A DNA stretch of 38,688 bases from Halobacteriovorax sp. (GCA_024686135.1 JAIBDQ010000009.1:1-38688), one strand, 5' to 3'; numbered from the stretch's first letter, positions 8,752-16,721 are shown. Translations and numbers: made by a program. The notes: generated from the sequence alone by a model not told the origin.

Positions 8752-10980
8752 CTACTTACTTGTCAGAGTAAAGACTCCATCCCAGTCTGCGCCTGGAGGA
8801 TTCTCTTTAAAAGCGTTACATCTTTCAAGGTAAATCTCAGATGGGTTAGCTTTCTTACCTTTTAATAAAGGATATCTTTGATATTCAAGCTCAAGAGTGT
8901 GAGTAAATAACTCTATGGCACCATTCCAGTCTTGAGACTTATAGGCTTCAATACCTTCTTTAAACTTAATAGCGAGTTCTTTTAGATAATCTGGAGCTGT
9001 GCTATGAAGTCCAATTAGATCAAAAGTTGTTACAGGAATTGATTTACCAACCACTTTGATCGTATCAAGCTCTCTCCAAATAAAGAGTTCATCACCAGCA
9101 GCTTCTTTAGTTTCAGCTGAAACTTGAGTAAAGATACCGTACTGCTTTGCAGACTCTTCAAGTCTTGCCGCTAGGTTCACAGCGTCTCCCATCATGGTAT
9201 AGTTCATTCTAGAGGCTGACCCCATATTTCCAGTAACAATTTCGCCGGTGTTGATACCAATCCTCATTCTCATTTCATGAACAATCAAAGGCCATTTATC
9301 ACCCTCTGATACCCATTTCTTTCTTAAGACTAAAAGAGCCTCCTGCATCCTATGGGCGGTCATTACGGCCCTTTCTGCATGATCAGGAAGAGGCATAGGT
9401 GCGCCAAAGAAAGCGATAATAGCATCACCTTCATATTTATCTAATGTTCCTTTCTCTTCTAAGAGAATATCTGTCATTGCGGTTAGATATTCATTTAAAA
9501 GCTCAACAAGTTGGGTGGCTGATAACTTTTCAGAAAAGGAAGAGAATCCTTGGATATCCGTAAAATAGGCAGAACGAATCCCAGAATCTCCACCAAGTTT
9601 TGGGGCTTCTCCTGTTTCATACATTTCTTCAATAAGTTCTGGAGAAATATAGTTCCCAAAAGCATTTTTCAAAAAAGCTTTATCTTTATTGGCCATATAG
9701 AAATGTAAAAAAGTATTCCATGAATAACATGCACCAATACTAAAAAGGCAAAAGAAGAGTTTGATCTCATAACCTTGAGGAAGGAGAACAAAAGTATCTA
9801 GATAAAAGATCCCTCCCGCTATTGCTACCACAGAAACCAGGTCTATGAGAGCATTGCCGTAAAGCTGAATGACAAGGATAAGTAATGTTCCTAAGATAAG
9901 AATCAGCCAGGAATACTTTGTCGATTCTTCATAAGGAGCAAAGAACTTCCCTTCAAGAAGCATATGAGTCATGTTCATGTGGAAGAAGACTCCGGGGAGT
10001 AAGGGGTCGACAGGAGTGTGCCTAATATCATGGGCCGCAAATGCAGTAGAACCAACAAAGATAATCTTATTCTCTAACATGGCCTTCCACTTAGGGTCGT
10101 CATCAGTCGACTTTAGAAGTTCGATAATTGAAAACTCTGGAAACGCCATTCTGTCCCCGAGCCATCTAATTTTTGCTTCGCCTTTGATATTTAAGTTTAG
10201 AGCTCCGTTTTTTAGTTTCAATCTAAAGTCACCAATATTGAGAAGGTCAACTGAAGCCTTATCTCCCGTATAGGCCTCATAGGCAGCTAGAGAGAAAGAA
10301 GGAAAGTAGATATCATCAACATTTCCTACGAGCGGGTAATGCCTAAAGATACCATCTGTATCTGATTCAACTTGTAGGTGAGTCAGTAATGCGTCGGTCT
10401 CTTGAAGCATTGGAATTGGGAACTGCTCTTTACCAACATACCAAGGAGCGAGGCTAATACCTTCACCTTGCTTTGTGTCCATAATAAAGTTGTAGAGAAT
10501 CTCTGGGAGTTCTTGCCCGTCTTCTTTCCATCTCGTAAGAGCGTAGGGGAGGATGACTCTATTTCCCGGCATTGATTGAAAGTTTCTAATAGCATCGGCA
10601 AAGACAATATCAGGGTTTTCACCATTACAAACAAGTGAAGGCTCAGGATAAAAAACATCAAAGGCCACAACCTTTGCACCATAATGCTTTAACTTATCAA
10701 GCATCTTTCCCCAAGTTTGTCTTCTGATCGGCCATTCTCCTAAACCATTAATTGTAGCATCATCAATCGCTGCTAAAACTAATCTTTCGTCTTTTGCTTT
10801 ACGATTTAAAGTTTGCTTCATACGAATATCGTAAAACCTGTCTTCGAAGAAAGTTGTATATGCAAAGAGTTTTTTAATTTCGTAGTCTTGGATATCTCTT
10901 TCTGAAATAGCAAAGAAAATTGAAACAGCAGAGAAACCTAGGATAATAAATATTCCAAGGTATTGGATAAATTTAGTCAT
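8752..10980 (-). CDS. CHASE2-sensor class III adenylate cyclase
   Basis: 742 residues making cAMP from ATP. An N-terminal membrane segment (about 7-25) precedes a large exported CHASE2 domain (about 45-350; LAAIDDATINGLGEWPIRR and IIFVGSTAFAAHDIRHTP are typical). Three membrane segments (about 355-435) lead to the catalytic domain. Metal Asps sit in YFTDIQGFS (about 474) and YEGDAIIAFFG (about 513). DKYEGD supplies the purine-selecting Lys, NYTMMGD a Thr where mammalian cyclases have Asp (class IIIb pattern), and NLAARLE the transition-state Asn and Arg. A TPR-like tail ends with WDGVF. The ATG at 10980 is preferred to the TTG at 10986 because AAGGA is 8 nt from the ATG and only 2 from the TTG. 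Last gene of the fecR operon. Confidence 0.92.
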   Translation of the reverse strand: MTKFIQYLGIFIILGFSAVSIFFAISERDIQDYEIKKLFAYTTFFEDRFYDIRMKQTLNRKAKDERLVLAAIDDATINGLGEWPIRRQTWGKMLDKLKHYGAKVVAFDVFYPEPSLVCNGENPDIVFADAIRNFQSMPGNRVILPYALTRWKEDGQELPEILYNFIMDTKQGEGISLAPWYVGKEQFPIPMLQETDALLTHLQVESDTDGIFRHYPLVGNVDDIYFPSFSLAAYEAYTGDKASVDLLNIGDFRLKLKNGALNLNIKGEAKIRWLGDRMAFPEFSIIELLKSTDDDPKWKAMLENKIIFVGSTAFAAHDIRHTPVDPLLPGVFFHMNMTHMLLEGKFFAPYEESTKYSWLILILGTLLILVIQLYGNALIDLVSVVAIAGGIFYLDTFVLLPQGYEIKLFFCLFSIGACYSWNTFLHFYMANKDKAFLKNAFGNYISPELIEEMYETGEAPKLGGDSGIRSAYFTDIQGFSSFSEKLSATQLVELLNEYLTAMTDILLEEKGTLDKYEGDAIIAFFGAPMPLPDHAERAVMTAHRMQEALLVLRKKWVSEGDKWPLIVHEMRMRIGINTGEIVTGNMGSASRMNYTMMGDAVNLAARLEESAKQYGIFTQVSAETKEAAGDELFIWRELDTIKVVGKSIPVTTFDLIGLHSTAPDYLKELAIKFKEGIEAYKSQDWNGAIELFTHTLELEYQRYPLLKGKKANPSEIYLERCNAFKENPPGADWDGVFTLTSK

Positions 10981-11006
10981 GGCCAAATTCCTTTTAGACC
11001 TATTCT

Positions 11007-12584
11007 TTAAAAGTTTGCACTGATTTCAAATCCAGTAACATGCTTAGTGTATTCATTACTTTCACCAGCATCAGAAACCTTTTTTGAATAATCATAATTT
11101 ACGGATAGTTTTACATTGGGTCTGATCGCTTTACTCAGCTTCATACTTGGAGCGAATGTTTTTTCTGTTCCTGTTCTTGCTAGAGTTGCAAGAACTTTCA
11201 AAAAGGTAACCGAGAATCCAAAGTGAAAAGAATACTGGTTAGCAAACTTAGGGATGATATAATCTACTCTAAGCATGGTTGTATCTGAATCATTTGTAGG
11301 AGCTTTGTGAAACCTACTTTCAGAGTAATTCCACATGAGAAGGAATAGACTTCCACTTGGACGAATTACCGTTTGAGTAAGAGTCCAGCTAGTTAAATCA
11401 AAATTTAAATTATTATCGTAATACTCTGTTGTACCGTTAGAGTAACTAACACCGCTATCACCAAACCTAAAGAAACCAATTTTTTCACCAACTGACCAAG
11501 AGCGACCTTGGCTATACTTGCTAAGAGACTTAACTTTGTAGTGATCTCTGGCCGCGTAATCCCACTTATAATCAAATGTGAAACTACCAGCTTTACTTCC
11601 GAGTTTATGATCAAGCCTTTGCTTAATGGCCGGCTTAATTTCATAGCGGTCATCTTCATACACTGTTGAAGATTCTCTATCTGAATGCTTAACGTACTTA
11701 AGCTTTAGCTCAGGAGTAATAATATACATTTGTTTGAAGAGAAAAGAGTAGGCAGCAGTGCCGTTGGTTTCGTAAATATAAGAATCTTTTCTGGTGGCCT
11801 GAACCGTAGGTAGATTGGTCGTTAGCGTAATATTATTATCGTATTTATAGGCCTGTGAAATAGAGAGACGATGCCTTTTGGCCGGAAACATTTTTCCCGA
11901 TATAAGCTGATTCGGATCGAGTCTATATCTTTTAATAACTGCATTTTTTCTAGTGACAATATCTTTTGAAAGTCTGGACTTATTATCTATATCAATCGCT
12001 TTATCGTATCTAGGGATAATATGTTTTTTTACGAGTTCTCTCGTAGCATCTTTTTTAATGGCAAGCTCTAAGAAAATTTCTGCTAACTGATAGTTCGCAA
12101 TTTGTAAGTACTCAGGTGTTGCATCTTTTTGCTTAAGCATTTCAGCGTAATATTTTTTAGCTTTTTGATAATCTTCCAAAATCTGACTGGAGTAGGCTAC
12201 ATAGTAGTAAGAGATTGATGGTTTAAAACCAGACTTAGCAGAAAGGATGAAAAACTTTTGCGCTTCAGGCAGATCGTTATTTCCGTAGTAGGCCTGTCCA
12301 ATCTCATAATAGACGTCAGGTCTTTTAGAACCTAAGTTGAGTGCTTTCTTTAAAGACTTTGCGGCTGGGTCAAATTGCTCAAGTCTAGATTGAGAGATTC
12401 CGCGAAAATATTCTTTTTCTGCTTTAGCATCTCGCTTTCTTGGTTTGTAAGAGTCAAGAGCCTTTAGAACCTCAGAGTAAAGCCCCTGATTAAACAATTT
12501 TGATATTGTTTGGAATCCTTGAGCGAAGGCATGAGTCGAATTAAATAAAATTACGAGACAAACGAGTGCCTTTAGACTTGGCAT
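11007..12584 (-). CDS. TPR-domain outer-membrane beta-barrel protein
   Basis: 525 residues in three parts. A signal peptide (about 1-22, ending AFA-QG) is followed by helical TPR-like repeats (about 25-215; e.g. YYEIGQAYYGNNDLPEAQKF and YYVAYSSQILEDYQKAKKYY). The rest (about 230-525) is aromatic, alternating beta-strand sequence ending in Phe (FEISANF), the signature of an outer-membrane barrel recognised by the BAM machinery. The TPRs should face the periplasm. The function is not known. Position between fecR and a CHASE2 cyclase suggests an envelope sensory or export partner, an inference from gene order. AAGGA lies 9 nt upstream of the ATG and directly follows the U-tract of the upstream terminator, so transcription must come by readthrough. 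Confidence 0.8.
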   Translation of the reverse strand: MPSLKALVCLVILFNSTHAFAQGFQTISKLFNQGLYSEVLKALDSYKPRKRDAKAEKEYFRGISQSRLEQFDPAAKSLKKALNLGSKRPDVYYEIGQAYYGNNDLPEAQKFFILSAKSGFKPSISYYYVAYSSQILEDYQKAKKYYAEMLKQKDATPEYLQIANYQLAEIFLELAIKKDATRELVKKHIIPRYDKAIDIDNKSRLSKDIVTRKNAVIKRYRLDPNQLISGKMFPAKRHRLSISQAYKYDNNITLTTNLPTVQATRKDSYIYETNGTAAYSFLFKQMYIITPELKLKYVKHSDRESSTVYEDDRYEIKPAIKQRLDHKLGSKAGSFTFDYKWDYAARDHYKVKSLSKYSQGRSWSVGEKIGFFRFGDSGVSYSNGTTEYYDNNLNFDLTSWTLTQTVIRPSGSLFLLMWNYSESRFHKAPTNDSDTTMLRVDYIIPKFANQYSFHFGFSVTFLKVLATLARTGTEKTFAPSMKLSKAIRPNVKLSVNYDYSKKVSDAGESNEYTKHVTGFEISANF

Positions 12585-12599
12585 TTTTTATCGGTCCTT

Positions 12600-12631
12600 G
12601 AAAAAATAAAGGGCCCATTCTTTGGGCCCTT
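12600..12631 (-). terminator. Intrinsic terminator inside the fecR operon
   Basis: On the minus strand AAGGGCCCA (12631-12623) pairs with TGGGCCCTT (12617-12609) around a 5-nt loop and is followed by TATTTTTT. The nine-pair GC-rich stem and U-run are textbook. It lies after fecR and ends only about 16 nt before the next start codon, leaving no room for a promoter, so the two downstream genes depend on readthrough. Confidence 0.85.
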
Positions 12632-12686
12632 AAATGCTTAAATTATAGGTAATTATAGCTAGTTTTAGTCTTTTTTTGAAATGCTT

Positions 12687-13940
12687 TTACTGAGTACTGA
12701 AGTTAAATTGTACATTAGTGGATGTTGCGCCGCCTCCACATTGGGGAAGTTCTGGGTTAAGGGCGCAGATATCTCCCTCTTCAGGGACAACCTCACAAAT
12801 CGTTGGGTCTAGAACACAAGGGTCTTCTAGATAAACCTCAGGTTCTCCTTCTCCAGCAGGAGCTGGTCCAGCCACAAATTCACCTTCTGCGTTAAATTCC
12901 CCAGTGGGTTCTCCAGATAAACCTCCACAACCAGTTAATGGGCAATCAGTCGGTGGTGGTCCTTCAAGTTCTCCTCCTCCATCAGCAACTGGTCCATCAG
13001 GTCCGTCTTCTGCACTGGCAGGGTCTCTTCCATCTTCTCCAATAGGTCCGTCAGTTCCTTCGACTGGAATAACTTCACCATTAGGTCCGATTGCAACGAC
13101 TGTTCCATCTTCAGTGACAACTTTTTCTTCTTTTATCACTGGGCCACTTTCTCCAACAACGGTAGATTCTTCACCGGCTGAATCATTGGCGACATCTTCT
13201 TTATTAGTTCCAGGAAGAAGTAAGTTATTACCTGAAGTTCTAACACTATCTCCACCAGCTAAGGTTTTAAGATCACCTTTTTTCCCACCTGATTTAACAG
13301 CTTCTTTCATTATATTTGCCGGAATTTTAAGAACAGCTGGAGGAGCTTGTTTGCCTCTAAATACGGCCATCTGACCAGCAGCTAAGTTTGTAAGTCCAGC
13401 TGGGTTTGTAAAGGCCTGTCTAACTTGATCGGGAGACATGCCAGCTTCGATTGCTGTTACAACAAGTTGACCTTCGTAAAGATTGGTATGTGTCATCCCA
13501 TCTTTAACAGATACTTCAAAGTCGGTACCACGAACACCCATGGCAGCGGTTTTTGTTTTGATATAAAGTTTTTCTTTATTCTTATCCATTTGCATATAGT
13601 CTTTCGTAACTTTTGAACGAAGTTGACCTTTCATAAGAGTGATAATACCGGCTTTTTTCTTGGGAAATTTATTGATAATCATTTGAGAGTTTGGACCAAG
13701 GTTCATCTGAGATTTATCTATAAAAAGAAGTTTAACAAAAGCCTTCTCTTCTGTTTTTACTTGAGCACCTTCAGGTAGCCAGTCGCCTCGCTTTAAAGTG
13801 ATAACTTTATTGCTCTTCAGTTTTGCCTTTACCGAACCTTTAAGGATAATGACTTTTGCCACATCTCCTTCACCGGCCAGGGCGATAAAACTAAGCATTA
13901 AAATCATGCTTAAAAATCCAGTTTTAAATAGTGATTTCAT
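12687..13940 (-). CDS. FecR-domain exported protein with acidic Gly/Pro-rich tail
   Basis: 417 residues. A signal peptide (about 1-22, ALA-GE) precedes a FecR domain (about 30-150): GDWLPEGAQVKTEEKAFVKL, LFIDKSQMNLGPNSQMII and TKTAAMGVRGTDFEVSV are its classic blocks. The remaining 250 residues are low-complexity and acidic (repeated DG, GP and EG units) and end with six cysteines in paired loops (CPLTGC, CVLDPTIC, CALNPELPQC). In the family FecR is a periplasmic sensor of anti-sigma systems, but this copy has no cytoplasmic or membrane part, so it is more likely a structural or sensory envelope component working with the downstream barrel and CHASE2 cyclase. AGGA precedes the ATG. A FliA-like promoter lies about 40 nt upstream. 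Confidence 0.85.
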   Translation of the reverse strand: MKSLFKTGFLSMILMLSFIALAGEGDVAKVIILKGSVKAKLKSNKVITLKRGDWLPEGAQVKTEEKAFVKLLFIDKSQMNLGPNSQMIINKFPKKKAGIITLMKGQLRSKVTKDYMQMDKNKEKLYIKTKTAAMGVRGTDFEVSVKDGMTHTNLYEGQLVVTAIEAGMSPDQVRQAFTNPAGLTNLAAGQMAVFRGKQAPPAVLKIPANIMKEAVKSGGKKGDLKTLAGGDSVRTSGNNLLLPGTNKEDVANDSAGEESTVVGESGPVIKEEKVVTEDGTVVAIGPNGEVIPVEGTDGPIGEDGRDPASAEDGPDGPVADGGGELEGPPPTDCPLTGCGGLSGEPTGEFNAEGEFVAGPAPAGEGEPEVYLEDPCVLDPTICEVVPEEGDICALNPELPQCGGGATSTNVQFNFSTQ

Positions 13941-13979
13941 AATCTTTGTCCTGTTTCTCTTAGAAAAAACCTCATCACT

Positions 13980-14007
13980 CTATCGACTATTTTACGCCTG
14001 TTCTTTA
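13980..14007 (-). promoter_or_regulatory. FliA (sigma-28)-like promoter of the fecR operon
   Basis: Minus-strand TAAAGAAC (14007-14000), 12 nt, then GTCGATAG (13987-13980) resembles TAAAGTTT-N11-GCCGATAA: 5 of 8 matches in the -35 block, 6 of 8 in the -10 block, spacer longer by one. A start near 13973 would give a leader of about 33 nt containing the AGGA ribosome site. It shares the 12-nt spacer with the element at 27317-27344. Confidence 0.45.
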
Positions 14008-14128
14008 GAGAAACTAACTTTCAATTATTTAGGCTTTAAACTACTGAATTTACATAGGAGAAAAGAGAGGGCTAAAAATGGCCGTCCATAATAGTTGCTA
14101 CATAAGTGGTAAGTACCCGAAACTTAAA

Positions 14129-14476
14129 CTAAATTATTCTTAAAAGCTCTTCTGGTGGTCGACCTATAACTGCCTGATTCCCATTATCAAAGATTGGTCT
14201 TTCTAAAAGTATAGGATTCTTCGCAATTATTTTTATCCATTCCTTTCGGTCAAGGTCTTGTCCTTTTAGGTTTAAGTCCTTGAAAAGATTCTCTTTTGTT
14301 CTCATGGCCTCTAGGGGCTCTTTGCCAAGCCTAGTAAAGAGGTCCTCGAGCTCTGTTTCCGAAAGAGGATTCTTTAAATACTCAATCACTTCAAAAGAGA
14401 CTTTTTTCTCCTCGAGGATGGCTAAGGCCTGGCGGCTTTTTGAACATCTTGGGTTATGAATTAATCTTGCGCTCAT
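14129..14476 (-). CDS. arsC: ArsC-family arsenate reductase
   Basis: 115 residues, the usual length of glutaredoxin-linked ArsC/YfgD proteins. IHNPRCSKSR (about 6-14) contains the active Cys11. MRTKE (about 58) and LLERPIF (about 91) supply the conserved arginines, and VIGRPPEEL is the family's C-terminal signature. The reaction would be arsenate to arsenite using glutathione and glutaredoxin, but many chromosomal members, including YfgD-like ones, are not tied to arsenic resistance and no ars genes are nearby. AGGAG is well placed before the ATG, 8 nt after the stop of the barrel gene, so it is the last gene of a three-gene operon. Confidence 0.85.
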   Translation of the reverse strand: MSARLIHNPRCSKSRQALAILEEKKVSFEVIEYLKNPLSETELEDLFTRLGKEPLEAMRTKENLFKDLNLKGQDLDRKEWIKIIAKNPILLERPIFDNGNQAVIGRPPEELLRII

Positions 14477-14484
14477 TTTTACTC

Positions 14485-15156
14485 CTAAAATAAAGTTATT
14501 CCAGCATTGATCATTATAAAACTGCCACGAATATCTTGTTCACTTTCTTCCGTGGAAATCGTTCTGACTTCAGCAAAGTTACTCGCATCAACCACAGAAA
14601 CATCTTTAGATTTTTTATAACTATATAAAACTTCAAAATAAACTGGATGCATTTCTTTGAAGGGAAGAATCTCTTCTATTCCGATAACAACCATTCCCCC
14701 GCGGGATATATAAGTTAACTTATAGTCTGATGTGAAATTTCCAGAGCTCGCTTGAAATTGCTCTAGTTTCACTGTTTGCATGGACCACGAGGGACCGGCG
14801 CCAGCATAAAAATGCCATCCTTTTTTCGGTTGCCAGTCGAAAATATATTTAAGGATTGGCCCGAAGCTAACATGACGAAAAACTCCTGAGCCAACAACGG
14901 AGGTGTTATTTGCCCTAAATTTTAGGTCATCAATCTTTCCCCAATAAATATAACTGGCTAAGTTAATTTCCCAATCAGAAAAACGATAACCAAATTGAGT
15001 ATTAAAACCAAAGCCGGTCATATGATCTTCCGAATTATCAAAAGCATGAATAGTTGCTTGAGATAAACCAAGTCCGCCTTTTAGGGACATATCATTTTGC
15101 CAAGCAAAGGCTTTAGCGGAAAATAATAATAAGAGTGTGACGATAAATTTCTTCAT
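14485..15156 (-). CDS. Outer-membrane beta-barrel protein
   Basis: 223 residues with a clear signal peptide (MKKFIVTLLLLFSAKAFA, then WQ). The mature part is alternating aromatic strands such as FNTQFGYRFSDWEINLASYI and WHFYAGAGPSWSMQ, ending AGITLF with the terminal Phe used for BAM insertion. It is the size of a small OmpW/OmpA-like 8-strand barrel. No enzymatic motif is visible; the family was not identified. Its ATG overlaps the upstream stop codon by one base (TAATG), which implies translational coupling with the DUF3943-like protein and a shared envelope role. Confidence 0.75.
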   Translation of the reverse strand: MKKFIVTLLLLFSAKAFAWQNDMSLKGGLGLSQATIHAFDNSEDHMTGFGFNTQFGYRFSDWEINLASYIYWGKIDDLKFRANNTSVVGSGVFRHVSFGPILKYIFDWQPKKGWHFYAGAGPSWSMQTVKLEQFQASSGNFTSDYKLTYISRGGMVVIGIEEILPFKEMHPVYFEVLYSYKKSKDVSVVDASNFAEVRTISTEESEQDIRGSFIMINAGITLF

Positions 15157-15869
15157 TAAAAATCCATCATCAAAGTTAAGCTACCAGTTTTCTTTCCACT
15201 ATATTTAGGAACGAGTTGAATCTTTCCTTCATAGAACCAAAATAAGGTAGAGGGGTTTAAAACATGTCCTAGAAATCTCCCAAAGGCATTTCCAGAGTTT
15301 AATAAGTATAAGCTAAGATTCTCAAGACCAAGCCCAATAACGGAACCTATAACAGGAGTTTGGTATAAGTCTTGTACGCTGGCTGGTTCAGTGTAGATTT
15401 CAACTGTAAATTCAAATAGTGTTGAACTGATAAAGGCCATACCCAAAGAATCTACACGATTATAGCCATTGGCCCGATAATATAAATAAAGTTGAGATCC
15501 AGTAATAGGGTGAACAAACCAGTTCCAAAAAGGCTCATCTCGATCAAAGACAAGCCTTCCAAAGTTATAACGATAGTTTTTAACGCTACCTTTTTCTCTA
15601 AACACTTCAGGTTGAGTGATCGGGTACAGGGCCCAGCTAATTCCATAGATTGCCGATAAGTGTAGGGCGCTTTCTTTTAAGGTATGGGGACGATTGGTAT
15701 ATCCATAATGGTATTTTGGTTCTCTTTTTCTAGAGGCTAGACTTTTCTTTGACTCTTTTTCGACAGGCTTATTTTCGGCGGAAAATGCAGTACAAGAGAG
15801 GGAAATAAATAGAAAAAGAAGTCCGATTGATCGAACTCTGATATGGATCATGTTATAAATTTTCTCCAT
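15156..15869 (-). CDS. DUF3943-like exported protein
   Basis: 237 residues. A hydrophobic N-terminal segment (RSIGLLFLFISLSCTAFS) is a signal peptide. The core resembles DUF3943: FDRDEPFWNWFVHPITGSQL, then YYRANGYNRVDSLGMAF, FEFTVEIYTEPASVQDLYQT and PVIGSVIGLGLE, matching the family's 'N-x-x-x-HP-x-x-G-S', 'E-P-x-S-x-x-D-L' and 'T/Q-P-V-I-G' blocks. The function of DUF3943 is unknown; members are envelope-associated. The ATG at 15869 lacks a ribosome site, whereas the ATG at 15851 has GGAG 12 nt upstream and keeps the signal peptide, so it may be the true start. Head of the operon with the barrel and ArsC genes. Confidence 0.7.
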   Translation of the reverse strand: MEKIYNMIHIRVRSIGLLFLFISLSCTAFSAENKPVEKESKKSLASRKREPKYHYGYTNRPHTLKESALHLSAIYGISWALYPITQPEVFREKGSVKNYRYNFGRLVFDRDEPFWNWFVHPITGSQLYLYYRANGYNRVDSLGMAFISSTLFEFTVEIYTEPASVQDLYQTPVIGSVIGLGLENLSLYLLNSGNAFGRFLGHVLNPSTLFWFYEGKIQLVPKYSGKKTGSLTLMMDF

Positions 15870-15953
15870 GGTTTAGAATCAAACTTAGTATCATGGTGAC
15901 TACGGATAGAGTAGTTTTAAGGGGTTATGGCAAAAAGCGTTAAGCCCTTAATA

Positions 15954-15969
15954 GTTTGAGTATTCAAAC
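15954..15969. promoter_or_regulatory. Dyad in the divergent gap upstream of the HiPIP gene
   Basis: GTTTGA-GTAT-TCAAAC is a perfect 6-bp inverted repeat with a 4-nt centre. It sits between the DUF3943-like operon and the HiPIP gene, where an operator could serve both. TTAAGGG/CCCTTAA arms lie just upstream (about 15916-15951). No regulator is identified. Confidence 0.3.
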
Positions 15970-16060
15970 GGAAAAAGCCAAAAATTGACGTATTTTTTTA
16001 ATCTAATCTTAGTGCTAAAATACTGAAGCTTTATTAATAAAAACATATATAGGTGAAGAC

Positions 16061-16426
16061 ATGAAAACAAGAAGATCATTTTTTAAAGCCGCTCTATTGA
16101 GCATTGGCGCCCTTCCTATTCTTAAGTCTGGAGAAGCGCTTGCAGCTTCAGCATTAAAATGCCCTCAGGGAGCTCCAACAGACGCTAAGGCCTTAAAGAA
16201 ACTACTAAAGGCAGATGGAAAAGTTTCTAAAAGACTTAACTTTGTCGCTAATGCTGCAGATACTAAGCATAAGAAATTTAAGGCAGGATCTAACTGCGCT
16301 AACTGCAAATTCTATAATGCTAAAAAAGAAGTAGAGAACTACGCTCCATGCTCAATGGCAGCGAACAAGTATGTTCCGGCCTGCGGTTGGTGTAAGAGCT
16401 ACAAGCTTGATAAGAAAAAAGCCTAA
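16061..16426 (+). CDS. High-potential iron-sulfur protein (HiPIP), Tat-exported
   Basis: 121 residues. TRRSFFKAALLSIGALP is a twin-arginine signal, so the folded, cofactor-loaded protein goes to the periplasm. The mature part has the HiPIP cluster pattern: Cys79 and Cys82 (NCANC), Cys97 (APCSMA) and Cys111 in CGWCKSY, which bind one [4Fe-4S]. Two extra cysteines (34 and 108) are not part of the usual set. HiPIPs carry single electrons to terminal oxidases or reaction centres; a respiratory role is the inference here. AGGTGAAG precedes the ATG. The gene is monocistronic, with a strong terminator after it. Confidence 0.92.
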   Translation: MKTRRSFFKAALLSIGALPILKSGEALAASALKCPQGAPTDAKALKKLLKADGKVSKRLNFVANAADTKHKKFKAGSNCANCKFYNAKKEVENYAPCSMAANKYVPACGWCKSYKLDKKKA

Positions 16427-16461
16427 GCACTAAATTAATATACTTTTTATAATATTAAGAG

Positions 16462-16488
16462 AGCCCCTACCTGTTTAGGGGCTTTTTT
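16462..16488 (+). terminator. Intrinsic terminator of the HiPIP gene
   Basis: AGCCCCTA (16462-16469) pairs with TAGGGGCT (16476-16483) around a 6-nt loop, followed by TTTTTT. A canonical rho-independent terminator. It overlaps the last codons of the small opposite-strand gene. Confidence 0.9.
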
Positions 16489-16604
16489 GTGGATGCTAAA
16501 TGCCTCGTCTCACCTGGTCTAGTGATGGGCTCTTTTACTTCAGCTAATGCCATTAAAAAGAGAAAACAACTAAATAGAACAAAACTAACCAGACTTTTTT
16601 TCAA
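16467..16604 (-). CDS. 45-residue exported peptide, TTG start
   Basis: A short gene of unrecognised family. On the minus strand GGAGGT (16615-16610), a full Shine-Dalgarno match, is 5 nt before TTG at 16604. The peptide opens MKKSLVSFVLFSC, continues hydrophobic to MALA, then EVKEPITRPGETRHLA and a basic end KKPLNR. Two lysines, a hydrophobic core and A-L-A at the boundary form a signal peptide cleaved before Glu22, leaving a 24-residue hydrophilic peptide. LFSC could be read as a lipobox but the hydrophobic run goes beyond it. The stop lies inside the HiPIP terminator. It lies on the same strand as, and downstream of, the L,D-transpeptidase gene, with a terminator between. Confidence 0.6.
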   Translation of the reverse strand: MKKSLVSFVLFSCFLFLMALAEVKEPITRPGETRHLASTKKPLNR

Positions 16605-16609
16605 TCCGT

Positions 16610-16635
16610 ACCTCCGAGACATTGTTTTTTCGGAG
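16610..16635 (-). promoter_or_regulatory. Hairpin covering the small-gene ribosome-binding site
   Basis: On the minus strand CTCCGA (16635-16630) is complementary to TCGGAG (16617-16612), with a 12-nt loop. The second arm contains most of the GGAGGT ribosome site of the 45-residue gene, so the stem could block translation until opened by an RNA, protein or temperature. Only six pairs, so modest stability. Confidence 0.45.
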
Positions 16636-16667
16636 AGTTTTAGAATTTGTTTAATATAAAAATGAGA

Positions 16668-16700
16668 TAAAAAAAGCCCGGACTGGCCGAGCTTTTTCTT
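16668..16700 (-). terminator. Terminator of the L,D-transpeptidase gene
   Basis: AAAAAGC (16671-16677) pairs with GCTTTTT (16691-16697), with CGG/CCG inside after one mismatch. A/T-runs on both sides allow function in either direction. It lies 22-54 nt after the L,D-transpeptidase stop. Confidence 0.75.
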
Positions 16701-16721
16701 AAAGATAATTTTCGATAATTC

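Noticed and set aside
12904-13374. 156-residue plus-strand open frame rich in Pro/Ser
   Set aside because: It is the antisense of the low-complexity acidic fecR tail; the Gly/Pro/Asp codons leave the opposite strand open. No ribosome site or domain.
14078-14143. 21-residue open frame with a GAGAGGG upstream, plus strand
   Set aside because: Too short to judge, no signal peptide or composition bias, and it runs into the 3' end of arsC on the other strand.
15985-16021. TTGACG as -35 of a HiPIP promoter
   Set aside because: No acceptable -10 at 16-18 nt; the nearest candidates are at 13 and 25 nt.
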